Shown piece after piece: positions 1-9,743 of a stretch of 64,000 bases of DNA (positions are counted from its first letter, which is position 1; every line of letters begins with the position of its first letter). The translations under genes and the position numbers were made by a program. Where the stretch lies: NCBI RefSeq assembly GCF_000485905.1, contig NC_022664.1, positions 1,612,001-1,676,000 on the forward strand, read 5' to 3'. This DNA comes from Spiribacter curvatus (GTDB lineage Bacteria; Pseudomonadota; Gammaproteobacteria; Nitrococcales; Nitrococcaceae). The notes beneath the pieces were generated by a model. The model made no database searches. It saw only the letters and a program-made list of their open reading frames with translations, and was not told the DNA's origin.

Positions 1-1298
1 TCGATCAGACCCATGAGCTGCGTCTGGGCCGCTCGGTGCGCGGCGAACTCCGCCAGCAACGCACCAGTGATACGGCATTCAACGATGACTTCGGCAATGA
101 ATTCGACGATCGCTCGGCGGCATTCATGGAGAGCCGGGCGGAACTCTCCTGGGCCGACCGGGGGGTGCTGGCCTCGATCGACGCCCAGTCATGGCAGCGC
201 GTCGACGACGGACCGTCATCGCCCTATGCGCGTCGACCGCGGGTGCAGCTGGGCTATGATCCGATCGCGGGCCTGGGCCCCATCCAGTTCGACATCGCAT
301 CGGAGTACACCGACTTTTACAACGCCGATGCCACGCGCGAGCAGGGCATCGAATACAACATCGCCCCACGGGTGTCCGTGCCGATCAAAAGGCTCGCCTA
401 CCGGTTCGAGCCCGCGGTCGCGTTCCAGCACTCCGGTTATGACCTCACCAGCGCCGATGGCGATGACGACTCGCCGAGTGCGTCGGTGCCGATCTACACC
501 GCCGACGCCCGGGTGTTCTTCGAGCGACCTGACACCCTCTTCCAGGGCGTCTACCAGACCCTCGAGCCCCGCGTCCTCTATCGCCATGTGCCCGACCGCG
601 ATCAGGATCAGCTCCCGGATTTCGGGAGCGCGTCGACAACCGGCAACTTCTCGAGGCTTTTCCGGGCAACGGCATTCAACAACGATCACACCGAACAGGC
701 GAGTGTCGGCGTGACGAGCCGATACATCGACGAGCGCACGGGCAGGGAGTACCTGCGCGCGTCCCTTGGCCAGACGTTCTTTTTCCATGACGACGCCGAG
801 CGCGACCGGTCGGATTACATCACCGAGCTGCGTCTGTCGCTGCCCCGCGGATTCGAGATCGACGCGGACTATCGCTGGGACCCGGACAACGCGGATACCA
901 ACAAACTGCGGACGCTGCTGCGGTGGCGGGGGAGCGATCAGGCCGCTGTCAATCTGTCACTGAGACGCGAAAAGACCGATGGCGTGACCGACCGGAATCA
1001 GGTCAGCGCCTCCCTGGCGGTGCCGATCACCGCCGCATGGCGGGGCTTCGCAGGGGCCCGGGAAGATCTGGAGACGCGGCAGACACTCGAGACGTTTTTC
1101 GGCTTCGAGCAATCCGGCTGCTGCCACTCGTTCCGTTTCATTGTGAGCGAGGAAAGGCTTCGCAACGTCGATCCAGGCCAACCCTCACTGGATCAGGCGA
1201 TCATGCTCGAACTCGAGCTCAAGGGTCTGGGCGGTATCGGTGATAGAATCCGACCTTTCCTCGACGCCGAAATCGACGGCTACAACCCAAGGCATTGA
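1..1298 (+). CDS. lptD: LPS-assembly protein LptD, C-terminal part (5' end outside window)
   Basis: Outer-membrane beta-barrel that, with LptE as plug, inserts lipopolysaccharide into the outer leaflet. The frame is open from position 3 to the TGA at 1296-1298, so about 431 C-terminal codons are present and the N-terminal jellyroll is off the window. The sequence is a series of alternating beta strands typical of the barrel. The adjacent cysteine pair (motif QSGCCHSF, near base 1120) is the conserved C-terminal pair that forms inter-domain disulfides in the E. coli protein. The next genes surA and pdxA are its usual partners. The acidic strands suggest a salt-adapted host (inference). Confidence 0.93.
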   Translation, partial: DQTHELRLGRSVRGELRQQRTSDTAFNDDFGNEFDDRSAAFMESRAELSWADRGVLASIDAQSWQRVDDGPSSPYARRPRVQLGYDPIAGLGPIQFDIASEYTDFYNADATREQGIEYNIAPRVSVPIKRLAYRFEPAVAFQHSGYDLTSADGDDDSPSASVPIYTADARVFFERPDTLFQGVYQTLEPRVLYRHVPDRDQDQLPDFGSASTTGNFSRLFRATAFNNDHTEQASVGVTSRYIDERTGREYLRASLGQTFFFHDDAERDRSDYITELRLSLPRGFEIDADYRWDPDNADTNKLRTLLRWRGSDQAAVNLSLRREKTDGVTDRNQVSASLAVPITAAWRGFAGAREDLETRQTLETFFGFEQSGCCHSFRFIVSEERLRNVDPGQPSLDQAIMLELELKGLGGIGDRIRPFLDAEIDGYNPRH

Positions 1299-1303
1299 GA
1301 TCA

Positions 1304-2578
1304 ATGATGAGAACGCTGCTTGCCACCCTGCTGCTGGTTTTCGTGCAGACCGTTCAGGCGGAGGAGGTGCTGCTCGAGCGCATCGTCGCGCTGGTCAACG
1401 ATGACGTCGTGCTCAGCTCCGAGTTCGAGGCCGAACTCGCCTCGGTGCGGCAGAACCTCGAACAGCGGGATGTGCAGATGCCACCCGCCTCCGAGCTCCG
1501 GCAGCAGGTGCTGGACCGGCTGATCGTCCAGACCCTGCAGCTGAATGTCGCTGAGCGCCAGGGTGTCCGCATCGACTCGGCGACGCTGGACGCTGCCGTG
1601 CGGCGGATCGCGGAGCGCAACCGTCTCACCCTGCCCCAGCTTCGCGACGCGCTCGCCGAGCGCGGGTTGGATATGGCGGCGTTTCGGGATCAGCTGCGTC
1701 GGGACATCATCACGCGGCGACTGCGCCAGCAGGTCATGAACCAGCGGGTGGATGTCACCGAGCAGGAAATCCGGCAGTTCATCGAGCGCAACCGCAGCCT
1801 CGATCGCGACTACCGCCTCTCGCAGATCCTCATCAGTGTGCCCGAGGCGGCCTCGGCGGATGCCATCGAGGACGCGCGCGACGAGGCGCAGGCGGTCAGC
1901 GAGCGTCTTGACGACGGGGAGTCCTTTGCCCGTGTCGCCACAGCCGCCTCCGATGCCCGCAATGCCCTCGAGGGCGGCGACCTCGGCTGGGTGCCGGCGT
2001 CGCAGCTGCCAACGGCCGCCGCGGACGCCATCCGTGAGCTTGAACCGGGCGAGCGGACGGCGCTGCTGCGCACGCCGGCCGGATTCCAGATCTATCAGCT
2101 CGAGGAGACCCGCGGCAGCGGTCAGAAAATCGTCGAGCAGGCCAAAGTCCGGCATATCCTCATTCAGCCCAACGAGGTCGTCACCAATGAGGATGCCCGA
2201 CTGCGTCTCCAGTCGTTGCGCAGTCGCCTTCAGGCCGGCGGGGATTTCGCCGATCTGGCGCGCGCCAACTCCGACGATCCGAACTCGGCGGGCGACGGCG
2301 GTGAGCTGGGCTGGATCGATCCCGCCAACCTGCCCGAGTCGTTCCGAAGCGCTGTGAATCGCCTTGAAACCGGTGAAGTCAGCGAGATCTTCCGCACCCG
2401 TGGCGGCTGGCATATCGCCGAGGTCATCGACCGGCGCGAGCGTGACACCAGCGAGACCATCGCCCGCGAGGAGGCCGAACAAGCCATCCGGGAGCGCAAG
2501 AGTGAGGAGGAAACCGAGCTCTGGCTGCGCGAACTGCGGGAAGAGGCCTACATCGAAAAGCGGCTCGAGAACGGCTGA
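1304..2578 (+). CDS. surA: Periplasmic chaperone / peptidyl-prolyl isomerase SurA
   Basis: Chaperone that escorts outer-membrane proteins, including LptD, through the periplasm. The ATG at 1304 (or the next codon, ATG 1307) is preferred because it gives a clean signal peptide of about 19 residues ending VQA before EEV; an in-frame TTG at 1295 overlapping the lptD stop is less likely. An N-terminal chaperone domain is followed by two parvulin domains, starting around residue 168 (DYRLSQIL) and residue 280 (AKVRHILI). Length (424 aa) matches the family. The stop codon overlaps the pdxA start (TGATG), so the two are probably translationally coupled. Confidence 0.96.
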   Translation: MMRTLLATLLLVFVQTVQAEEVLLERIVALVNDDVVLSSEFEAELASVRQNLEQRDVQMPPASELRQQVLDRLIVQTLQLNVAERQGVRIDSATLDAAVRRIAERNRLTLPQLRDALAERGLDMAAFRDQLRRDIITRRLRQQVMNQRVDVTEQEIRQFIERNRSLDRDYRLSQILISVPEAASADAIEDARDEAQAVSERLDDGESFARVATAASDARNALEGGDLGWVPASQLPTAAADAIRELEPGERTALLRTPAGFQIYQLEETRGSGQKIVEQAKVRHILIQPNEVVTNEDARLRLQSLRSRLQAGGDFADLARANSDDPNSAGDGGELGWIDPANLPESFRSAVNRLETGEVSEIFRTRGGWHIAEVIDRRERDTSETIAREEAEQAIRERKSEEETELWLRELREEAYIEKRLENG

Positions 2579-3495
2579 TGACCGAGCGGCCATGCATCGC
2601 GATCACCCCGGGTGAGCCGGCCGGTATCGGCCCGGAACTGGTCACACGGCTCAGTGATGCCTTCCCGCAGGCTCGGCTCGTCGCCATCGGTGACCCTGCG
2701 CTGCTGCCGGCCACCGACAACCTGGAGGTGCGGGCGGTCCGGACCGCGGCACCGGTGACGCCGGGCTTGCTCGATCCGCGTAACGCGGCGTATGTCCTGG
2801 AAACCCTGCGTACCGCCGTCAGCGGCTGTCAGGATGGCAGCTTTCAGGCGATGGTCACCGGCCCGGTCCACAAGGGAGTGATCAACGAAGCCGGCCATCC
2901 GTTCAGCGGTCATACCGAGTACCTGGCGGCGCTGACCGCTGCGCCGATGCCCGTGATGATGCTCGCGGCCGGTTCACTGCGCGTCGCGCTTGCCACGACC
3001 CACCTGCCGTTGCGGGACGTGGCCGATGCCATCACCCCCGAGCGTCTGGACACGATCCTGCGGATCATCGACCACGACCTGCGCCGCTTCTATGCCATCG
3101 AGCGCCCGCATATCCTGGTCGCCGGCCTCAATCCGCATGCCGGTGAGTCCGGCCATATGGGCCGGGAGGAAATCGAGATGATTACGCCCGTCATCGAACG
3201 GCTCCGTGATGCCGGGCTCAACCTCACCGGCCCGCTGCCCGCGGATACCCTGTTCACGCCCGGGCGGCTCGACGGCGCCGACGCGGTACTCGCGATGTAT
3301 CACGATCAGGGGCTGCCGGTGCTCAAGCATGTCGGTTTCGGTCATGCGGTGAACATCACCCTGGGATTGCCCATCATCCGTACCTCGGTGGATCACGGCA
3401 CGGCACTTGACCTGGCGGGCCGGGGGGTCGCCGACACCGGCAGCATGCGGGCCGCCATTCACGAGGCGATCGCCATGGGCCAAAGGGGCCGCTGA
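2578..3495 (+). CDS. pdxA: 4-hydroxythreonine-4-phosphate dehydrogenase PdxA
   Basis: NAD-dependent enzyme of the DXP-dependent pyridoxal phosphate pathway, oxidising and decarboxylating 4-phosphohydroxy-L-threonine. The metal-binding histidines sit in the expected motifs TTHLPL (about residue 142), NPHAGE (about 187) and YHDQGLP (about 242). The C-terminal block [15 protein letters not shown] is typical of the family. At 305 aa it is slightly shorter than the E. coli enzyme (about 329) but all motifs are present. It overlaps the surA stop by one base and is followed three bases later by rsmA. Confidence 0.95.
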   Translation: MTERPCIAITPGEPAGIGPELVTRLSDAFPQARLVAIGDPALLPATDNLEVRAVRTAAPVTPGLLDPRNAAYVLETLRTAVSGCQDGSFQAMVTGPVHKGVINEAGHPFSGHTEYLAALTAAPMPVMMLAAGSLRVALATTHLPLRDVADAITPERLDTILRIIDHDLRRFYAIERPHILVAGLNPHAGESGHMGREEIEMITPVIERLRDAGLNLTGPLPADTLFTPGRLDGADAVLAMYHDQGLPVLKHVGFGHAVNITLGLPIIRTSVDHGTALDLAGRGVADTGSMRAAIHEAIAMGQRGR

Positions 3496-3498
3496 ACC

Positions 3499-4296
3499 AT
3501 GCACCGGGCCCGACGGCGTTTCGGCCAGAACTTCCTCCACGACCGCCAGGTCATCCAGCAGATGGTCATGGCGATCGCGCCACGGGCGGAGGAGGCATTC
3601 CTGGAGGTGGGCCCCGGGCACGGTGCACTGACCCGGCCACTCCTCGATCATGCCGCCCGCCTCACCGCCATCGAGGTCGATCGCGATCTGGTCGCCACCC
3701 TCCGCCACTGGGACGCTGCGCACACCGGGCAGCTGCGGGTGATCGAAGCAGACGCCCTGGCAGAACCGATTCAGCCGCTGATCGACGCGGCGGGGCAGCC
3801 GCTCCGCATCGTGGGCAACCTGCCCTATAATCTCTCCACTCCCCTGCTCTTTCACTTGAGCGCGTTCACTCATGGCATCCGCGATCTGCATCTGCTGTTG
3901 CAGCGCGAAGTCGTCGACCGGATGGCGGCCGGCCCCGGATCACGCGTCTATGGCCGCCTCTCGGTCATGATTCAGGCACGCTGCCGGATCGAGCCCCTGT
4001 TCGAGGTCCCACCCGGGGCCTTCTCACCCCCGCCGACGATCACATCCCGGTTCGTCCGGTTGATCCCGCACACCCATCCGCCGCTGGGTGACACGGATGG
4101 CGAATGCCTGGCCCGGGTCGTGGCAGCGGCCTTTGCCCAGCGCCGCAAAACACTGCGTAATGCACTGCGCGGTCTGCTCGACGCGACGGCGATTCGCGAC
4201 GCCGGCATTGATCCGACGACTCGGGCCGAGCAGATCGATCTGGCCGGTTATGGCCGCCTGGCGGACACACTGCAGACCCAGCAGGACACGCAATAG
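3499..4296 (+). CDS. rsmA: 16S rRNA (adenine1518/1519-N6)-dimethyltransferase RsmA (KsgA)
   Basis: Dimethylates two adjacent adenines in the 3' terminal helix of 16S rRNA as a late step in 30S assembly. The SAM-binding motif VGPGHGALT is at about residue 36 and the catalytic NLPYNLST motif at about residue 107. The N-terminal block FGQNFLHD is the family signature. Length 265 aa is normal. In enterobacteria apaG follows; here the next gene is apaH after only 8 bases. Confidence 0.96.
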   Translation: MHRARRRFGQNFLHDRQVIQQMVMAIAPRAEEAFLEVGPGHGALTRPLLDHAARLTAIEVDRDLVATLRHWDAAHTGQLRVIEADALAEPIQPLIDAAGQPLRIVGNLPYNLSTPLLFHLSAFTHGIRDLHLLLQREVVDRMAAGPGSRVYGRLSVMIQARCRIEPLFEVPPGAFSPPPTITSRFVRLIPHTHPPLGDTDGECLARVVAAAFAQRRKTLRNALRGLLDATAIRDAGIDPTTRAEQIDLAGYGRLADTLQTQQDTQ

Positions 4297-4304
4297 GAGT
4301 CTTT

Positions 4305-5141
4305 ATGGCGGACTACGCCATCGGCGATATCCACGCCTGCTTCGAGGCCTTCCAGGCACTATTGGCGCGGCTCGAGTTCGATCCGGCCCGTGATCGTCTG
4401 TGGCTGACCGGGGATCTGATCGGACGCGGCCCGCAGCCGGTGGAGACACTGCGCGCGGTGCGGGCACTCGGCGCTGCCGCGCACACCGTGCTGGGCAATC
4501 ACGATATCCACTGCATTGCCGTCGCCAGTGGCGAGGGCAGACAGCGCGCCGGCGATCGGCTCACGCCCCTCCTCGAGGCCGGCGACCGCGACAGGCTCAT
4601 CGACTGGCTCCGCCATCAGCCGCTGCTGATCGATCCGCCCGATCTGCCCTACACGCTCACCCATGCCGGCATCGCCCCGCGGTGGGATCTGCCCACCGCC
4701 GCTCAATGCGCTGCCGAGGCCGAGGCAGCGTTACAGGGCCCCGACCCGGCCGCGCTGATGGCGAATCTGTATGGCAATGAGCCGAGCCGCTGGTCGGACG
4801 ATCTCACGGGCTGGGACCGCCTGCGCTTCATCATCAATGCCTTTACCCGCATGCGCTTCTGTGACGCCGACGGGCGCCTCGACTTCAGCGTCAATGGCCC
4901 GCCGGAGACAGCGCCGGACGGGCTCTATCCCTGGTATGAGGCACCCGACCGGCGGATCGGTCCGGACACCACCACCGTGATCAGTGGCCACTGGTCGCGG
5001 CTCGGCTGCCGGCAGGGACCCGGTTATCTCACCCTGGATACCGGCTGTCTGTGGGGCGGGCAGCTGACGGCGGTCCGGCTGGACACGACACCCGCGGTCT
5101 TCACACAGCTCGACTGTCCCACCCAGAAGCCGCCCGGATAG
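4305..5141 (+). CDS. apaH: Symmetrical bis(5'-nucleosyl)-tetraphosphatase ApaH
   Basis: Hydrolyses diadenosine tetraphosphate to two ADP and also removes Np4N caps from RNA in E. coli. It is a metallophosphoesterase with the motifs GDIHACF (residues 6-12), GDLIGRGP (about 35) and LGNHDIH (about 63) that carry the two-metal ligands. A Shine-Dalgarno AGGAG precedes the ATG at good spacing. It is the last gene of the + strand lptD operon and converges on the nitrilase gene, whose stop is only 12 bases away; no hairpin terminator is evident between them. Confidence 0.95.
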   Translation: MADYAIGDIHACFEAFQALLARLEFDPARDRLWLTGDLIGRGPQPVETLRAVRALGAAAHTVLGNHDIHCIAVASGEGRQRAGDRLTPLLEAGDRDRLIDWLRHQPLLIDPPDLPYTLTHAGIAPRWDLPTAAQCAAEAEAALQGPDPAALMANLYGNEPSRWSDDLTGWDRLRFIINAFTRMRFCDADGRLDFSVNGPPETAPDGLYPWYEAPDRRIGPDTTTVISGHWSRLGCRQGPGYLTLDTGCLWGGQLTAVRLDTTPAVFTQLDCPTQKPPG

Positions 5142-5153
5142 CCCGTCCGGCGA

Positions 5154-5999
5154 TCAGCCCCGGCGATGCGCCAGGGCCGGCAGCCGCGCTCGAATGGCGC
5201 GCTGATGACCGGGGTCCAGGTCGGCCACGGCGACCGCCGGGCCGGCGCCGATCCCGGCGCTCGCGATGCACTCGCCCCAGGGGTCGACGATCAGACTCTC
5301 GCCATGGGTGGCACGCGCGTTGGCATGACGCCCGCCCTGGTCGGGGGCCAGCATGTAACAGCCGTTCTCGATGGCCCGTGCGCGCACCAGCACCGACCAG
5401 TGGGCAGCACCGGTCGTGGCGGTGAACGCCGAGGGCGCGAGCAGGATGTCGGCACCCGCGTCCACCAGGGCCCGGTAGTGCTCCGGGAAGCGCAGGTCAT
5501 AACAGATCGACAGCCCCAATCGCCCGACGGGTGTCGGCGCGACGACCACCGCATCACCCGCCGCAAACGTCGCCGACTCGCGGTAGGTCTCGCTGCCGGG
5601 GAGCGAGACATCGAACAGATGCCGTTTGTCATAGCGCGCGATCCGCTCACCGCTCGGGCCATAGACCAGGCAGGCGGCGCGGACGCGGTCCGTCTCGCCG
5701 CCCTGTAGCGGCAGGCTGCCGCCGACCAGGGTGATGCCGTGGCGATACGCTGTATCGGCCAGAAAGGCCTGAATCGGTCCCTCACCCTCATTTTCCGCCA
5801 CGGTGAGCGTGTCACGCTGCTGGCGACCGAGAAACGCGAAGTTCTCCGGCAGCACGACGAGTTCCGCGCCCTGTGCCACCGCCGAGTCGATCAATGCACC
5901 CGCATCAGCGAGATTGCCCGCCACATCCATCGCCGAGACCATCTGCACCACAGCGGCCCGGGTCGGCCGCTCCACACTCGTGTCACTCATCGTCGCCAT
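5154..5999 (-). CDS. Carbon-nitrogen hydrolase, Nit1-like (probable deaminated glutathione amidase)
   Basis: Nitrilase-superfamily amidase. The catalytic Glu-Lys-Cys triad is visible as E52 (LPENFAF), K125 (YDKRHLFDV) and C166 (SICYDLRFPEHY), numbering from the ATG at 5999. The ENFAF and KRHLFDV forms resemble the Nit1 branch, which repairs deaminated glutathione; that assignment is by family resemblance. Two starts are possible, ATG 5999 or ATG 5990; both overlap the end of yhdP, so translation is probably coupled. Genes of this type often follow rng and yhdP in gammaproteobacteria. Length 281 aa is normal. Confidence 0.85.
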   Translation of the reverse strand: MATMSDTSVERPTRAAVVQMVSAMDVAGNLADAGALIDSAVAQGAELVVLPENFAFLGRQQRDTLTVAENEGEGPIQAFLADTAYRHGITLVGGSLPLQGGETDRVRAACLVYGPSGERIARYDKRHLFDVSLPGSETYRESATFAAGDAVVVAPTPVGRLGLSICYDLRFPEHYRALVDAGADILLAPSAFTATTGAAHWSVLVRARAIENGCYMLAPDQGGRHANARATHGESLIVDPWGECIASAGIGAGPAVAVADLDPGHQRAIRARLPALAHRRG

Positions 6000-8900
6000 C
6001 CGTCAGATCCGGTGAAACAAGGTCGAATTCGGGTTCCGCCCAGGTCCCACCGATGTGGTAAGTGAAATCAGTCAGTCGCTCGACGCCGGATTCCAGCATC
6101 CCGCGCGTCACGAACAGCAACGCCGCCGCGGCCGGTCCACCGGCGACCCCCCCGAGAAAGGCCAGCGCCGACGAGAGCTTGGGCGTCACCGTGACGGTCT
6201 GATCGTAACGCCGCCGCACCAGATCCGTCTCCCCGCGCACCGATAGATCCATTGACGGTCCAGTGAGCGACAGATCGTTGGTATGCATGCGCCCGGCATC
6301 GACCTGCCAGGTGCCCTGGAGCTGATCAAAGCTGAGCCCCTCGCCCAGCACATCTGAGAAATCGAGCCCCAGACGACGCGGTAGCACCGACAGGCTGAAG
6401 AGCCCGAGCGCCCGACCGGCACCGGGCTCCACCGCCGGCAGGCTGCCGTTGCGCAGATCGAGCTGCAGATCACCCGCGAGTGACGATCGCGCCGGCTGCA
6501 ACATTGCTCCCTGCCACGCCAGATCACCACTCAGCGTCCCGTCACCCTGGTTGATGGCCGCGGGCACGCCCAGCGCGCTCAGCAACTGGCCGGCATTACG
6601 GGTGTAGAGATCGAAGCGCATCCGACTGTCGGCGGTGGCACTGGGCGTGCGATCGACCTGCGCCTCCAGGTCCAGCCATTCACCCACCAGTCGCAGGCGG
6701 GCGCTTCCCGCCGCCGCATCGGCGTTGACCTGATTGAGTTGCAATCGCCCGAGCGGCTCACCGTCTACACGGAGCTGCTCGGCGACCAGATCGATATCAG
6801 TGGCGGGCAACGGCGACTCCGCCCCGGACCGCGCGGCCTGTTCCGGCTCGGGTGACGGATCACCGCGGCGCGGTGTCACATCCAGGCGATCCAGACGCAA
6901 TGTCCAGGGCGCCTGCGGCCCGGGTTGCTGGATCGTCCCCTGCGCGGCGCCCGTCGTCGCCAGCGATACATCGCCGGAGGTCATCCCACCCTTCAGCGTC
7001 GTCTCACCCATACGCCAGCGGCTGACATCGAGGCCCGCCAGCGTCAGGTCGATACGAAGGGGGCTCGGCAGCGGGATCGCCGGTGCCGAGCCACCCGTGG
7101 CGCCGGCCAGCGCGGAGAGGTCGACGACCGGGAGGGCACCACTGAGCCGGGTTGACGGGCGTTCGGGCAGAGACGGACGGGCATCACCGAAACGCAGTGC
7201 CGCGCGCGGCCCCTGGACCACCGCCCGCAGACGATCATCGTAGTCGAGCTGCCACTCGCCCCCCGCCGTCTCGGTCTGCGACCACTGCAGCCGCAGTGGC
7301 GCCCGCGCGTCGGCCGTTTTACCCAGTTCGGCCGGTAGCGCCAGCGCGATACCCTCGAGACTGGAGCGTAGCGTCAATCGCTCCCCCACCACCTGGTCAC
7401 CGGTCGCCTGGAAGCCGGGCTGCTCCCAGCGCAGCCGCCAGGCAGCGACACCATCGGCACGAGCCGCCGCGGGCGCCATCCCGGGCCAGTCTGCAAGGGC
7501 CAGACGGGCGTCTGCCGAGACCCGGATACGCGCGCTGTCACCCTCACCCCGCGTCTCGGCCGTGGCAACAATCGGTCGATCCGCCAGCCGCGCCCGCACC
7601 CCGGACGAGGCGATGCCCTGGCGATCAAACGTCACCTCGCCGCGGATGTCATCGAACGTGAGTGCCGGATCAGTCACCGACAGCCCTGCGCCTGTCAGCC
7701 GCAGGCGTCCATCCATCGCCATCGGCCGGCCCTGGAAGGGGAAGTCAAGCGCCAGAGACAGGTCGCCGTTGCCGCGCCACTGCAACCGCTCGGGCCGCCC
7801 CTGCGAGGGCAGCACCGGGGATCGCTGAAGCACCGCCTGCATCCCCGCGAGCGGCCCCTCAAGCCGCCCGTCGATGCGCAGGCGCGGACTGAACAGATCA
7901 TCGATGCGCGCCGTTGCCTGCTGCAGCGCTGTGGAACCGATCCGACCGGTATCGGCGCTGATCCGCAGACCACGGTTGCGAAAGCGTAGCTCGCCGCCCA
8001 GGGCCTCGAATCGCGGCCAGTCACGCTGGAAACGAAACCCCACATCATCGACGCGGGCACGCAGATCGAAAAGCGCATTGCCCTCATCATCGGGTACGCC
8101 ATCCAGACGACCGAACCAGCGCAGGCTGGCCGCCTCCATCGTGCCCGCCTCAACGGCCCGGTCGAGCCAGGCGACCAGCCGCTCGTCCATGATGCCGATG
8201 GGCAGCCACTGCAGCACCCGTTCCGCCTCGACCCGTCCCATCGCCACATCAAGGTCGGCAAACGGTGGCTGTCGGGTGCCGATATCCACCCGACCATCGA
8301 GTCGGATCGGTGTACCCGCCGTCTGTCCGCGTCCATCGACCAGTTCCAGCCGCCAGCGCTCCTGCGTCGTGCGCCACCAGTTGAGTGTCCCGGTCACCTC
8401 ATCGATCACCGGTGCCTGGCGGATCATCGGATCGACCGGATCGCGGCGCCAGCCCATCCGCAGCCGATCCACCACGACCCGTCCGCCGCGGGGCCCGGCC
8501 TCGAGTCGCAGATCCGCGCCGTCGATCACCGGCCCCGTGGTCGCACTGGTGAACGCCGCCCCACCCAGATCGGCGGAGAGACGCCAGTCCGAGGCGTCCC
8601 GCCAGACCCATGTCGCGCGTTCGGCGCGACCGGCAACCTCAACCGGACCGTCAAGACGGTCCTGCAACAGGGCGGTGAGCGGGGCGAGCGGGGCATTGGT
8701 GAGGGCAACCCGCCAGTGGCGCTCGTCATTGCGCGCGAACGCGATCGGACCGGGCATTGATACCGCGCCATCCGCCCGCACCAGCCGCTGGGGCTCGACC
8801 TGCCCCTGCCAGCCACCCTCATGCCGCTGTGCCTGGGCGAGCATGTCCAGTGACTGCACCTCGCCGTCGAGCAGCCCCAGCGAGTCCGCGGACAGATCCG

Positions 8901-9741
8901 CACTGACGCGGATGCCACCGGCCTGCCGGAGGTTGACCCAGAGCCGGCCGGACAGCGATGCCGCCGCATCCGGCCGCATCGCCCCGGCCGGGAGCCAGGG
9001 CGCGATCCGCTCACCGCTCAGCCCCTCAAGATCGACGACGGCCCGGGCGGTGGACACCTGGCTCGCATCGAGCTGCATCCGCCCCTGGACCCGCTCGTCG
9101 CCGTGGCGGGCGTCCACCGCGAATCGCCACTGACCGCTCGGGGCGCGACGCCAGCGCAGTGCCACCGATTCAAAACCCAATCGGGCGGCATCGTGACGGT
9201 CCACTAGAGCCAGCCGCGAGTCCCGGATCAGCAACCGATCCATCGGCAGTCCCTGAAGGGCCTGGAGGAAGGACTCAGGGGCGATCGGCGTTGCACCCGG
9301 CAACAGGCCGGCGATACGCCAGCTGCCGGCTGACTGCTGCCTCAGCGTGACATCCAGCCCTTCGGCGGTCAGTGCGTGGAGCCGGAGCTCACCGGCCTGC
9401 AGCGACTCCCAGGGGGCGATGGCGAGGGTCATGGTGGCCAGTTCGAGCGGTTCGGTCTCCGCCGCATCGCCGATCCGCACATCACGAAGCACCAGCCCCG
9501 GGCGCAGGCGGTCGAGCTGCGCATCGAGACCGCCGATCGTCACCGGCACACCGAGTTGATCGGAGACGACCGCACCGATGGGTGCCGTTAATGCCGGTGC
9601 CGCGGCAAACAGCAACCGCACCCCGGTCAGCAGGACCGCCGCCGAGACCAGCAGCGCCACCAGGGTGTAGAGCACCGCCGCCTTGAGACGCTCCTCACGT
9701 TGCGGCCAGACCCAGCGATGCAGCCTCTGCGCGATGCCCAT
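5983..9741 (-). CDS. yhdP: AsmA-like envelope protein YhdP
   Basis: Very large inner-membrane-anchored protein of the AsmA superfamily (1252 aa; E. coli YhdP is about 1266). YhdP, TamB and YdbH bridge the periplasm and move phospholipids to the outer membrane in E. coli. One N-terminal membrane segment (about residues 24-48, rich in L, V and A) is followed by more than 1100 residues of repeated short beta strands, as expected for the hydrophobic-groove fold. The C-terminus is the AsmA-type domain with a conserved region around VTVTPKLSSALAFLGG. It starts two bases after the end of rng and overlaps the nitrilase start. Confidence 0.92.
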   Translation of the reverse strand: MGIAQRLHRWVWPQREERLKAAVLYTLVALLVSAAVLLTGVRLLFAAAPALTAPIGAVVSDQLGVPVTIGGLDAQLDRLRPGLVLRDVRIGDAAETEPLELATMTLAIAPWESLQAGELRLHALTAEGLDVTLRQQSAGSWRIAGLLPGATPIAPESFLQALQGLPMDRLLIRDSRLALVDRHDAARLGFESVALRWRRAPSGQWRFAVDARHGDERVQGRMQLDASQVSTARAVVDLEGLSGERIAPWLPAGAMRPDAAASLSGRLWVNLRQAGGIRVSADLSADSLGLLDGEVQSLDMLAQAQRHEGGWQGQVEPQRLVRADGAVSMPGPIAFARNDERHWRVALTNAPLAPLTALLQDRLDGPVEVAGRAERATWVWRDASDWRLSADLGGAAFTSATTGPVIDGADLRLEAGPRGGRVVVDRLRMGWRRDPVDPMIRQAPVIDEVTGTLNWWRTTQERWRLELVDGRGQTAGTPIRLDGRVDIGTRQPPFADLDVAMGRVEAERVLQWLPIGIMDERLVAWLDRAVEAGTMEAASLRWFGRLDGVPDDEGNALFDLRARVDDVGFRFQRDWPRFEALGGELRFRNRGLRISADTGRIGSTALQQATARIDDLFSPRLRIDGRLEGPLAGMQAVLQRSPVLPSQGRPERLQWRGNGDLSLALDFPFQGRPMAMDGRLRLTGAGLSVTDPALTFDDIRGEVTFDRQGIASSGVRARLADRPIVATAETRGEGDSARIRVSADARLALADWPGMAPAAARADGVAAWRLRWEQPGFQATGDQVVGERLTLRSSLEGIALALPAELGKTADARAPLRLQWSQTETAGGEWQLDYDDRLRAVVQGPRAALRFGDARPSLPERPSTRLSGALPVVDLSALAGATGGSAPAIPLPSPLRIDLTLAGLDVSRWRMGETTLKGGMTSGDVSLATTGAAQGTIQQPGPQAPWTLRLDRLDVTPRRGDPSPEPEQAARSGAESPLPATDIDLVAEQLRVDGEPLGRLQLNQVNADAAAGSARLRLVGEWLDLEAQVDRTPSATADSRMRFDLYTRNAGQLLSALGVPAAINQGDGTLSGDLAWQGAMLQPARSSLAGDLQLDLRNGSLPAVEPGAGRALGLFSLSVLPRRLGLDFSDVLGEGLSFDQLQGTWQVDAGRMHTNDLSLTGPSMDLSVRGETDLVRRRYDQTVTVTPKLSSALAFLGGVAGGPAAAALLFVTRGMLESGVERLTDFTYHIGGTWAEPEFDLVSPDLTDGDDE

Positions 9742-9743
9742 GC

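Noticed and set aside
5142-5153. Shared terminator between apaH and the nitrilase gene
   Set aside because: The 12-base gap has no hairpin with a T run.
7874-9133. A 419-codon + strand frame inside yhdP
   Set aside because: The product is dominated by Ser, Arg and Pro, the pattern expected of the wrong frame of GC-rich sequence.
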